A stretch of DNA of 64,000 nt. It comes from Phytophthora colocasiae (lineage: Eukaryota > Oomycota > Peronosporomycetes > Peronosporales > Peronosporaceae). The stretch lies in NCBI GenBank assembly GCA_018806915.1, contig JAGKQI010000028.1:719352-783351 (forward strand), in the 5' to 3' direction. Every line of letters starts with the position of its first letter. Position 1 is the stretch's first letter. Under the pieces are notes generated by a model. The model saw only the letters and a list, made by a program, of their open reading frames with translations. It was not told where the DNA came from and did not search any database. Shown here in pieces: positions 32,351-42,324 of the stretch. Made by a program: the position numbers and the translations under genes.

Positions 32351-33716
32351 CTACCTGCGGCTGCGCTGTATCAGCTCCTCTGCGTGCACTTGAAGTGACG
32401 AATAGCTTCGTGCAGTTAATGTGCATCCAATGCAGAAGTTGAAAGGCCGAAGGATCGCTGTCTTCTCTGTCGTGTCGATAACGAGCTTCTTGGTCACACT
32501 GCACTTGGAACACACACGCTGGTCCACGTAATTAATTCCGTTAGTTATTCCATCAACAGGCAACTACAATACACAATGCACAAACCTTGTGGCAGATCTG
32601 GCAGAAGCTGCCAGCCGTGGAGAAGATCCGAGTGAGCGATCTCTTACACGATGCACAATGGTCAGACTCCTGTTTCGGAACACGACGGTGCATTGACGAA
32701 GAAGAGGACGAGGAATCGGAACGGCTACTTGGAGATCCAGGAGCTACTGAAGCTTCCAGCGCGTTTTTCCTCATTAACCAGAAGAGTTTCTTCTTCTGCG
32801 CAACATCCATCGGCTTCCCGACGGACATGATAGACGTAGCAGTCTCCTGGATCATAAAGTAGTTCGATGCGCGGCCTCCAGGCTGCATAACAATTTGGAC
32901 GAATACGTCGACTTGGCCCTCCATCGCACGGTAGATCGTGCACATCGATAATTTGCCACGGATGATATCGTACTGCGACAACTCGGGCAGGTCCCGGTGC
33001 GGGACGGACTGGGTGATCGTGAATCCGATGAGTTCGCCGCGTGACGTCCTAGAAAGGCCAATGCGTTGCAGAAGCAAGAAATCACGGCGCTTCACTACCG
33101 CTCCAAGTCCTGGGAAGCTGCGTAGGACCCACGTGAGTCCCATGAACTGGAACGGGTCCTTTTCAGAAGGACGGTCGAACGTACCCAGCATCCCAATGTC
33201 ATCGGCCAAGTCCTGCTCGTACGCGCTACGTCGACGGAACGAGGCGGCATCATCTACATATGAGCCGTACATTGCGTCTTCGAGCGTGCCGGGCATCATC
33301 GCCGTGCAGATCATCACGGGGATCTTCGTCCCTGCCGCAAGTGCTGCACCAGGCCCAGACACGATCGCGCCGCTCACCGTCTCAACCACTGCGTTCGGGT
33401 CGTGACGAGCGTGGTAGGCCGGTCCGCTGGAGCTGCTACTGGAACTGCTGAGACTTTGATCGCTGCTGGTTTTACTGAGATCAGCGTCGGACGTGGATCG
33501 CTCCCGGTAGACAACGGCGTTTTCACGGGACTTGACTGTCTTCCAGCGTTGCGTGTCAATCTGACGTTTGTTCCTGTACACGTAGTCCTCGTACTTGTCC
33601 AGTACTTCAGCTAGACAGGCATTGGAAATCTCCCGGTAGTGCTCTACGTCTTCCTTCGTGAACCGCAGACGCGGTAGCGTATTGGACGAGATGTCTCGGG
33701 AGCTCGTCGGCGGCAT
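32351..33716 (-). CDS. START-like / FYVE-like zinc-finger protein C (432 aa, 2 exons)
   Basis: ATG at 33716 (MPPTSSRDISSN). The START-like part includes HYREISNACLAEVLDKYEDY, IDTQRWKTVKSRENAVVYR, MICTAMMPGTLEDAMYG, PFQFMGLTWVLRS and GFTITQSV. A 67 bp intron (32519-32585, donor GTTTGT, acceptor CCAG) interrupts the finger between CQICHK and RVCSKC. CxxC pairs: CASC, CQIC, CSKC and CIGC. The coding length, 1299 nt with stop, is identical to gene D and the intron sits at the same place, so C and D are a duplicated, divergently oriented pair flanking TMEM19. B and C are convergent. Confidence 0.85.
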
Positions 33717-34343
33717 TTTGAAGTTCACTCCTGAGTCAGTAGACGACGTCTCTCGACTTGGCAAATCGGAGAATGCGGCACTCAACCAGAGGGGATCGAC
33801 TCAACGTGTCTTGGAGGTCCAGTGCAACTCCCTCGATCATCGAGGGAGTTGCACATGACCTCCAAGACACGTTGTCTCCTCCACCGAGATGTAGTGGCTA
33901 AACGAAGGGATCAGCCACGTGGTGACTACCGTTTGAAGACGACGGAGGTTCACCTTACTGGTACACTGTAACACGCAGCCTTCGACCCGGAGTCCGAGGC
34001 TGGTCAAGGTGTTCATTTCATACCATGACTCACCATTCTCGTCGACATCCACATGAAGCCGCTAGAAAAAGAGCTGTAAACTTGAAGCATACAGTACACC
34101 CCAAGACAGGGCTCAATGATCCTCAATAGTTGCGGCAAAGCTGGACCGTAGACGCGCGTTCCCAGGCAGCAGACTGTTCGCGGGCTCTCTGTCCATGCAT
34201 GCTCCGACCTTGTCGGGCGCTTCAAGGGACCACAGACATGACCATCACGGCGGCACTGGAGACGGACAGCTTTTCTTCCTGGCCCGGACCATGATTTACT
34301 GGATATAGATACAAAATACGCTGTCATACCCGAACGGACGAAG
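33717..34343. other. Divergent intergenic region between START/FYVE C and TMEM19
   Basis: 627 bp with no supported gene. It contains the 73 bp near-perfect palindrome listed separately and should hold both promoters. Confidence 0.6.
33802..33874. repeat. 73 bp near-perfect palindrome
   Basis: A left arm of 36 nt (from CAACGTGTCTTGGAGGTC to CTCCCTCGAT) pairs with the right arm except for two adjacent bases, around a single central C at 33838. It lies 85 bp upstream of the START/FYVE C start codon, so a transcript would carry a very stable hairpin in its 5' UTR. Confidence 0.9.
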
Positions 34344-35264
34344 ATGCTGATCCCGTTGTCGCGCGTGCTGGTGGCGGCGCTGCTTGCTGGGGTTTTGGGC
34401 CGACGTGGACTCAAGAAACAGTCGCTGGATGTGTCCGGCGCGGCCGCCGCCTGTGTCGTGGGCTTCTTCACGCTCGCGTCGGGCTACCGTTTCGGTACGT
34501 CGCCTGTCCTGGTCAATATGTGCCTTCCCTTTAACTAATTGCTAGCTCCTTACCTGGTCACAGGCTTGTTACTCCTGGGCTTCTACTTCTCCGGTAGCAA
34601 ACTCACCAAGGTGCGCGCCAGTGTCAAGCAGCAGCTGGACGCCAACTATAAACCTGGAGGTCAGCGCTCCGCCCGTCAAGTACTGGCCTGCAGCCTACTG
34701 GCAACGATCATAGCCGTCTACAACGTCGTCCGGTTCGGAGACGATGATGTAGCTATTGACTTCAAGCGCGACCCGGAGCGCAGCTACCTGTTGACCAGCT
34801 TCATCGGCCATTACGCGTGCTGCGCGGCTGACACGTGGGCGTCTGAGCTCGGCGTCCTCAGCAAGAGCGAGCCCAGACTCATCACGACGCTGCGCCGTGT
34901 CCCGCCCGGCACGAACGGCGGCGTATCGGTGCTGGGTCTGGCTGTATCGGCTTTGGGTGGGGCCTTTATCGGTGCGCTGCACTACGCGGGGAGTTTACCG
35001 TCCGGCACGGCGCAGCTCCAGGTGATCACGTTGGGTGCCGTGACCGGGTTCTTCGGCTCCGTGCTGGATTCGGTGCTGGGCGCTACCGTGCAAGCCACGT
35101 ACTTCGATCGCTCATCGCGCAAGATCTGCGATGAGTCAGCGCCGCACGCCGACGTCGAACACGTGTGCGGAGTCGACGTGCTGAGCAATGAGCAGGTGAA
35201 TATCGTTTCCGTCTTGGTGACGACGGCCATCAGTGGGGCCGTGGCGACGTATTTGTTCCCATGA
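34344..35264 (+). CDS. TMEM19: TMEM19 / DUF92 family membrane protein (289 aa, 2 exons)
   Basis: ATG at 34344. Exon 1 ends at 34494. A 51 bp intron (GTACGT...TTAACTAATTGCTAG) precedes exon 2 at 34546, which joins in frame as YRFAPYLVTGLLLLGFY. The family signature is seen: SGSKLTKVRASVKQQLD, GQRSARQVLAC, GHYACCAADTWASELGVLS, RLITTLRRVPPGTNGGVS and GFFGSVLDSVLGATVQA. About six to seven hydrophobic helices are expected. In plants a DUF92 relative (VTE6) is a phytyl-phosphate kinase, but animal-type TMEM19 function is unknown, so no reaction is assigned. The gene lies between the inverted paralogues C and D. Confidence 0.9.
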
Positions 35265-35718
35265 GAAAAAGGAGAAAGAAGTTGGTAGGACGGTGCAGTG
35301 CAGTGCTTAGGCACTGCGGTACCGCACTCGTGTAACTGGCTAAACACATGCCCATCAAGCTCGTTCAACTCAAGTTCGTCTCCATACTGCCACAACAGTG
35401 CAATACGCTGGCCCGAAGTTCTCTCCGAAGCCAGGTACATGGTCTCCAAGCAACCTGCTTCAAGCAGATAGCCTCGGCGCCGAGTCGTGAGTCAAGTCAG
35501 GCGCAGCCACATCATGCTACAACCACACGAAGTTGCAGTCCGGCCTCTGCGAGTGTAGGACCATGACGGTTTTCTCCGTGAGGAGAGTCAACGGAGACAT
35601 GCTGAAGGGCGAGCGAAGTGTGTGCAGAGCGCTTCATTCTCGAGAACTCCCTCGAGCAAGTCACGTCAACCGCGAAAGAATCACTCGCAACCTGGGTGAC
35701 AAGTAATCCACCGAGATC
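35265..35718. other. Intergenic region between TMEM19 and START/FYVE D
   Basis: 454 bp, no gene seen. AGTGCTTAGGCACT near 35301-35314 is a small palindrome shortly after the TMEM19 stop and may aid transcript 3' end formation. Confidence 0.5.
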
Positions 35719-37079
35719 ATGTCGGACGCGACGTTCATCGGCTCGACAATACTGCCGCCGGTGACGCTGACAGACGATGACGCACACGAGTACCGCAGTA
35801 TCGCGGACGAAAGCTTTTACGAGACGCGTGCGCTGTACGAGGATTTCCTGTACGAGCGGAACCGGTCGTTGGATCCACGTCGATGGAAACACGTCCGCAC
35901 GAAAGGAGCCATGAAGGTCTATCGCCAGCGATCGGGTAGTGTTGACTCGGGAGTCAGTCCCAGTACGTCTACGTCGGTGACGGCAGCAGCAGCTTCAGAC
36001 TCGACGTCGTCGCCGGATTCACTTGAAATGGACAACGACGCACTGCTAATCGGACCGGCGTCGTCTCTTTCGGTAGCTACTAAGATCCCGGTTGTAGTGT
36101 GCGTGGGGACGGCTGTAGGCTCACTAGACGATGTCATGTACGGCATGTTCGTGGACGATTCAGCTTCGCTTCGGAGACGAGGGATCTACTCGAAGGACGG
36201 TATGGAAGACTCGGTGATGCTGGGTACACTAGAGAGTCCTACCGAGGAGAATCCATTCGACTTCCTTGGTGTCGCCTGGTTCCTCTATTCAGCTCCAGGC
36301 CTCGGTGCGATCGTGAAGCAGAGAGACTACGTGACGCTCATAGGCACTGGGTTTGCCACCTCGTCACGCGGCGAACGCATCGGGTACAGCGTGGCTCAGT
36401 CTGTGACACATCCGGACTTGCCCGAGTTGAAGCACCTGAATATCGTCCGGGCCAGCATGTCCTTCTGCGTCATCTTCCGACAGCAAAGCGACCAGATCGT
36501 CGAGGCTTTTGCACACGCAGTGGTCGACCCAGGTGGCGCCATGCTCTCGTTCTACGCGCTGCAGGAGATTGCGAACAGTATCTTAAGCATGGGAGCGCTC
36601 ATGGAGTGTGCAGAAGGCAAGAAGCTACGCTGGTATCTGCACAAAACAGCACAAGGAACAGATTCAACCAGCACCTTCGCTACGTCCAAGTCATCGTCGT
36701 CTTCGTCATCGTCAACCGAACAGACAAACACGACTCAACTGTCAGAGAGTGAAGACCCGAGCGTGTGTTCCTACTGCCACAAAACGATCGGCAAACTCTT
36801 CTCGACGCAAAGTGTGGAGTGCACAGTCTGCCACCAGGTACGTTGTTCTGCTTTATTACTGTCTGTAGTTGTCACTTGTGCTGACTTCTTGTGGTGTAGT
36901 GTGTATGCAAGCATTGCAGTGTTAGTAAGAACCTAGTGGTGCGGTCAAGGCACACAACGTCGAGGATGGCAGCCCACGCCTACAATTTCTGTCTTGGCTG
37001 TTTCCTGGCGTCCAGGAATCTCCCGACGGGGGAAATTCAACGTGAGGAAGTCGTCTACAACCACTTGTTGAACCGATGA
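35719..37079 (+). CDS. START-like / FYVE-like zinc-finger protein D (432 aa, 2 exons)
   Basis: ATG at 35719 (MSDATFIGSTILPP). Exon 1 ends at 36837 after CTVCHQ. A 62 bp intron (GTACGT...GTGTAG) leads to exon 2 (36900-37079), which reads CVCKHCSVSKNLVV and ends LLNR stop. START-like blocks: EYRSIADESFYETRALYEDF, LDPRRWKHVRTKGAMKVYR, VVCVGTAVGSLDDVMYG, PFDFLGVAWFLYS and GYSVAQSV. CxxC pairs: CSYC, CTVC, CKHC and CLGC. The finger lacks the FYVE RRHHCR motif. Exon-intron structure and length mirror gene C. Confidence 0.85.
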
Positions 37080-37171
37080 GGACGGCTAAGGTGATCAACC
37101 TCCGCCTTAGACACCGTTGTTATGATAAAACTGTTGTAAATGAACTCTCCTTTTCGTACAGCAGTCGACGT

Positions 37172-38095
37172 TCAAGTGCTGGTAACGCACAGAATGGGAC
37201 CAACGTACGTGTTCTCCCATCGCAAAATAGACGGTAGAGCTTCAGTCAGCACGTTGTGAGCGTAAGACAACGATCCATCGCTCGTTCTGCCTGTCAGCTT
37301 GACTCGACAACCAACTTCCTCTCCTGTTTTGTCACAGTATTGCCGCTCAAACTGGAAGCCGTACATTGTAAGCGGGATGCCTGCCCCAAGCGCAGCAGTC
37401 TCTGGTCCAGCATTTGAGTCACACTCGTGTCCGTAGTTAAGTTGATGTTCTGCGTACTGATGATGAAGCCGTTCGGAATCTCCGCACGGAAGATGACGAG
37501 TTGATACTTCTAGCGAGCGAATGGGGTGATCAGCGTCTGTTGCAAGTGAAGTTCTCGACTAACGACGTAGGCATTTTCACTCAACTGATGTCGCACGCCG
37601 TCCACTTGGGCATTTCTCTCATTTCATCCACGTTAACTGTAGCCTTCCACGTCTTCTCCACGAGCGATGCAGCCAATTGGCGTGGGAAGTCCTGAATCAA
37701 TATGAACTGAGCCCACGTGTCGTCCACAATTGCTCTCTTGTCTCTAGTGTATCAGTACGTGCTGCATTGGCCAGGAACATTTTCGTGGCGAACTGCAGCA
37801 GCTCTTGAGCCAGATTGGTTGACATCCACACTGGTCCTTCTCGTTTCTCTGTTCCAGTGTTCAACTACGATTTGCGTCGACTTCAAGTTCCCGTTTCGCC
37901 AGTCGCCTCCGCTCTTCGTCCTCGTGTAGTAGTTTGGTCCGGAAGTTCTCGAACTGCTGCATTTTGTCCTCCAGCTGCCGTTTTTGAGTTCGAAGTTGCT
38001 CTGTTTGCTGAAATAACTGGCCGAACACTAGTGTTCCTGCTGCCGTATACACACGCGTCGCATCGATTCTCGATTGCGTCGACGTCGCACATCCA
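37172..38095 (-). pseudogene. Broken coiled-coil gene, possibly M96 mating-specific-like
   Basis: Minus-strand pieces in several frames read as one decayed protein: a coiled coil (FGQLFQQTEQLRTQKRQLED), then VDDTWAQFILIQDFPRQLAA, EMREMPKWTACD, and finally FQFERQYCDKTGEEVGCRV, GRTSDGSLSYAHNVLTEALP and RWENTYVGPI. Stops and frame changes separate them, and no start is intact. The layout (coiled coil followed by a globular domain with WAQF and DFPRQ) recalls oomycete families annotated as M96 mating-specific proteins. That name is tentative. Confidence 0.55.
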
Positions 38096-38496
38096 GCGCC
38101 TCAGGGTTGAGCGGCAGTGAGCCAGTGGCTGAGGAGACCTTGGCGTCTGTACTACAGGGTACTTTTACATTTTAAAGAAAACGACGTTGGAGTCCGACTA
38201 AAACCCTTGCAGCTGGTCCCTACTTTCGAGAAAGCTTTCAAGAAAGCCAGGAATCGAAGGAGAAGAAGTAAAATGGAAAAGTGTGGATCCGTCTCAAGAG
38301 CGACGTCCTCTGAATCACAATTGAATTCGCCTGTAACCTCCAAGAACCATCAAGCTCTCACCACAGCCTGCACTGCTTTCATCAATGTCTCCAGGCTCCA
38401 CGTAAAGCGTTATCACTTCCAACTGCTAATTGACCATTAGTTTACTTACTATTTTGTTTCTTCATCTACATCCACTACTGTAGTGATCTTGAAGCT
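38096..38496. other. Intergenic region upstream of permease 3
   Basis: About 400 bp. A plus-strand frame at 38117-38440 shows no family features and poor composition, so it is not called. The right end is AT-rich and likely holds the permease 3 promoter. Confidence 0.5.
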
Positions 38497-39918
38497 ATGG
38501 ATCCTGCCGTCCTTGAAGCTCCGTACCGCAAATCGAGTCAAATCCACCGCCCAGTGCACCACCGCGTCATGGGAACGCTCTCCATCGCCGCCGTCACCTA
38601 CTTCTTCGGCTGTGGGGGACCACTTGGATCTGAGCCAATCATTTCGTCAACCGGTCCGGCTATCGGTCTCCCAGCTATGGTACTCTACCCGTTGCTCGTC
38701 ACCGGTCCGTACGCGTATATCGTGGTGGAATTGTGTTGTGCCTTTCCAGAAGACGGCGGCTTTGCTATCTAGGTTCTTAATGCCTTTGGTCCGTTCTGGG
38801 GTTTCCAAGTGGGCTGGTGGTCCTGGATGGCTGGGATCTTCAATACGGCACTGTTACCAGGTTTCTTACTGCAGATTCTGAATGACGCGTATGGGGTCTC
38901 CATTGAATCGGACGTCGCTTGTTACGCCGTTAAGACTGCTTTCGCGATCCTGTTCACGCTTCCAAGTGTTCTTGGCACGAAAGTCGCATCTCGCTGCTGT
39001 GTGGCTCTGCTCTTCTTCGTACTGGTCCCGGTGCTTATATTCACCGTTTGGGCGTATTCACGCGCTCGGGACTACGTCGTGGATTTGACGGAAGTTCGCC
39101 ACGAAGGGATCGAGCAGCACGCGGGTGACAACATCCAAGTAGGCGAGAAAGCCATCGACTGGGCACTGCTACTGAACACCCTCTTCTGGAAATACGACGG
39201 CATTAACATCGCTTCAGTGTTCGGTGGGGAAGTGGCCAATCCGGCTGGCATCTACTCGCGTGCCATCACTCTCACGGTTGTACTAACGGTGCTGACTTAC
39301 TTAGTACCAATGCCAGCGGCCATCATCGTCGACGACCCCAACTGGACATTCTTCACGCGCGACTCGTATCCCCAGATCGCCGAATCCATCGGTGGTCCAG
39401 TACTCAAAGCGCTATTCGTCTTCTCGTCGTGCTGTGCCGCTGCAGGGCTGTTCGTCTCCGGAATCTTCTGCGAGGCCTTTCAACTGGCGGGTATGGGCGA
39501 GTCGCAGTTGCTGCCGTCGTGTTTCGCGTGGCGCAGCACCCGTTTCGACACTCCGTACGTGTCCATCGGCGTCACGGCCGTGTTTACTATTGCGTTGTTG
39601 GGCGTCGACTTCGACGACCTGTTGCCAATGACCAACGTCTTCGCGAGTGCTGTGCAGCTCCTCATTATGCTGACGGCCATTCGACTACGTAAGACTTTAC
39701 CCTACATTCCACGGCCGACCAAAGTTCCAGGAGGAGAAGGAGTCATTGCCGCTTTGGCCATTCTCCCGACGATCATGCTGTGCTACATCGTTGTCGACGC
39801 GTTCTCTGACCTGACATCGTCGGTGATCATTCTGGCCTTCCTTCTGCCTGGACTCGCCTACGGATCCTATGCGCGTCATCGAGACGATCAACGGCGTTTC
39901 TCCTGCGCCGTCTTCTAA
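38497..39918 (+). pseudogene. PUT/APC-type permease 3, intact except for one TAG at a Trp codon
   Basis: ATG at 38497 (MDPAVLEAPYRKSS). The frame is open over all of 474 codons except a TAG at 38770-38772 in PEDGGFAI-stop-VLNAFGPFWGF, exactly where permeases 2 and 4 have Trp. Downstream, GWWSWMAGIFNTALLPGF, FGGEVANPAGIYSRA, DDPNWTFFTRDSYP, LAGMGESQLLPSCFAWR and YIPRPTKVPGG are well kept. One nucleotide (TGG to TAG) inactivates it. Readthrough is possible in principle but the codon is not followed by a known readthrough context. It sits in tandem with permease 4, 440 bp downstream. Confidence 0.85.
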
Positions 39919-40358
39919 CGTTATAGGCTTAATGAAGGCTGGTAAAAGAACGACAAAAGCTTGGGTTGTACAATTTGATCTGGTAGGTGAGCTCGAGAGC
40001 TGTCATATTCGTAGGAAAAGCGTGAAAGGAGACTGTGAGTGTACCCACTGAGTCAAGTTACCTTCGTATTGACACACGCGTACGATTTCTCGGTGAGAAC
40101 GTTAGTCTTGTTGGCATAGAAAGTATGAGGGAGACCATCGAGCGAAAGCCGGAGAGTGTGGAAAGCCACCAAACGTCGGTGGAAAACTGACCTCTCTGAC
40201 CATGACGGAGACGATCCCTATCTTGATCTCACAAGGACATTCACCCGCTACGACCTCAACCTCCAGTGACCATGACTGCTGTCTTCGTGTACGTTGAGCA
40301 ACTTCCTAAAATCGGATGACTCTAATGTGCTTGCTTTGTGTTTCCTATCAGCAGTGAC
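39919..40358. other. Intergenic region between permeases 3 and 4
   Basis: 440 bp without a supported gene. CTATCAGCAG just before the permease 4 ATG could be a splice acceptor of a 5' UTR intron. Confidence 0.5.
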
Positions 40359-41780
40359 ATGGACACAGCTGTACTCGATGGAGCGTACAGGAAGTCAAAC
40401 GGGGCTCCAGTGCATCACCGCGTTATGGGAACTCTTTCCATTGTGGCAGTGACCTACTTCTTTGGCTGTGGTGGACCATTGGGCTCTGAGACCATTATTT
40501 CCTCCGCGGGGCCTGCGATCGGCCTTCCAGCAATGCTGCTTTTCCCTCTTCTTGTAACGGGGCCGTACGCCTTCATCGTAGCCGAACTCTGTTGTGCGTT
40601 CCCTGAAGACGGAGGCTTTACGGTCTGGGTGTTCAATGCTTGCGGTCCGTTCTGGGGATTTCAAGTTGGCTGGTGGTCGTGGGTGGCTGGCATTTTCAAT
40701 ACAGCGTTGCTGCCGGGATATCTGCTCGAGATCTTAGGTGACTACTATGACGTCTCCATCTCTTCAGGGATCGCTTCGTACGCCGTCAAATTGGCACTAG
40801 CGATATTGTTCACGCTCCCGTGCCTCGTTGGCACTCGAATCGTCTCTCGCACGTGCATTATATTACTGGTGTGCGTGCTGCTCCCGGTCTTGGTCTTCAC
40901 CGTATGGGGATATACCCGCGCGCGCGACTTTGGAGACCTGTTCGAAGTCCGACACGAGACCAACATCATTCACAAGGACCTAGGTGACGATGAACAAGTT
41001 GGCCCCGTAGAGATCGATTGGGCTTTACTACTCAACTCGCTCTTCTGGGCTTTTGACGGGATCAACATGGCCTCAGTGTTTGGCGGTGAAGTGTCCAATC
41101 CGGCACGGGTTTACCCGCGAGCCATCGCGTTCACCGTGGTGCTGACGCTTCTAACATATCTAGTCCCAGTGCCCGCCGCCATCCTTGTTGACGACCCAAA
41201 CTGGACGTACTTCACGCATGATTCGTACCCAGCACTTGCCGATGCCATCGGAGGCTCCGTACTGAAAGCTTTCTTCGTTTTTTCCTCGTGCTGCTCTGTC
41301 GCGGGGCTGTTCGTCTCTGGTATCTTCTGCAAGTCGTTCCAGCTGTCTGGAATGAGTGACGTGCAGCTCCTACCGAGCTGTTTTGCGTCACGCAGCACTC
41401 GCTTCGACGCTCCGTACGTGTCTATCGGCGCCACTGCCATCTTCACGATGGCTCTGCTGGGCGTCGACTTCAACGACCTGTTACCAATGGCGAATGCGTT
41501 CGCTGGGGCGGTGCAGCTCCTGATCATCCTCGCTGCGATCCGTCTGCGTCAACGACTGCCATATATCCCTCGGCCTGTTCGCGTCCCAGGTGGCACTCGT
41601 GTTCTTGCAACCTTGGCGATGCTACCAACCGGCGCATTGTGCTACATTGTGTTCGACACGTTCCGCAGCTTGACATCCACACTTGTTATCTTAGGCTTCT
41701 TACTTCCTGGGGTAGTCTACGGCCTCTACGAGCGACGATACAACCCAGTGCTGCGCAACCAGATAGGAGAGCGGCTCTGA
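40359..41780 (+). CDS. PUT/APC-type amino-acid or polyamine permease 4 (473 aa), intact
   Basis: The only undamaged permease of the four. ATG at 40359 (MDTAVLDGAYRKSN) matches the permease 3 start. The GCGGPLGSE segment at 36-44 is the helix-1 substrate motif region. FPEDGGFTVWVFNACGPFWG follows, with intact Trp. Next come FGGEVSNPARVYPRA, DDPNWTYFTHDSYP, LSGMSDVQLLPSCFASR and IPRPVRVPGG. About 12 hydrophobic helices are expected. The GGPLG and EDGGF-W patterns place it near plant PUT polyamine uptake transporters within the APC superfamily. The substrate cannot be decided from sequence. Plasma-membrane location is likely. Confidence 0.9.
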   Translation: MDTAVLDGAYRKSNGAPVHHRVMGTLSIVAVTYFFGCGGPLGSETIISSAGPAIGLPAMLLFPLLVTGPYAFIVAELCCAFPEDGGFTVWVFNACGPFWGFQVGWWSWVAGIFNTALLPGYLLEILGDYYDVSISSGIASYAVKLALAILFTLPCLVGTRIVSRTCIILLVCVLLPVLVFTVWGYTRARDFGDLFEVRHETNIIHKDLGDDEQVGPVEIDWALLLNSLFWAFDGINMASVFGGEVSNPARVYPRAIAFTVVLTLLTYLVPVPAAILVDDPNWTYFTHDSYPALADAIGGSVLKAFFVFSSCCSVAGLFVSGIFCKSFQLSGMSDVQLLPSCFASRSTRFDAPYVSIGATAIFTMALLGVDFNDLLPMANAFAGAVQLLIILAAIRLRQRLPYIPRPVRVPGGTRVLATLAMLPTGALCYIVFDTFRSLTSTLVILGFLLPGVVYGLYERRYNPVLRNQIGERL

Positions 41781-42324
41781 AGGTGGTCAACATGAAGAGG
41801 CATTGATGTTGAAGCGTTAATCCTCAGGTAGAGGACACGTAGTTGTCTCGTTGCATTCATGCGTTATAAAGAGTCAATACACGAACATGTACACCTTGAT
41901 GAGAGCTTGATGAGGTGCCACCTTCGTGATCTACTGACCTGGTTCAGGTTCACTTCAACAACGGAGGAATTTGTGCAGTTGAATCCGATCGCATCAAACG
42001 AGAGCTTCCTGGCCAACGCGCGTCTGCTTCAGATCACGTGTGGATACATCGCGGATGGGACAGCTCCCCACCTGCTGCGCTAAAAGTATAAAACATGTCG
42101 GCATCGCCCTGCACGCTACAGGGAGTCGATGTGGCAATGCTTTTCCAGCGGAGACTTGGTCAAAGTGTCCTTTGTTGGCCATCCTTTGGCCGAGCGTCAC
42201 TTCTTAATCCCACGCGTGGAGTTCAAGTGCGTGGTCTTGTCGGCCCACCCTCAAACGCTGCACAGACACGTTTGGTCTCGCTAGCCGTGACCTGCTCGCT
42301 TACAGGACAGCTCGCGCTCACAGC
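41781..42324. other. Intergenic region between permease 4 and START/FYVE E
   Basis: 544 bp with no supported gene; the small open frames here have no features. Confidence 0.5.

Noticed and set aside
38117..38440. 107-residue open frame upstream of permease 3
   Set aside because: No ATG-supported family features and it overlaps the likely promoter; treated as chance.
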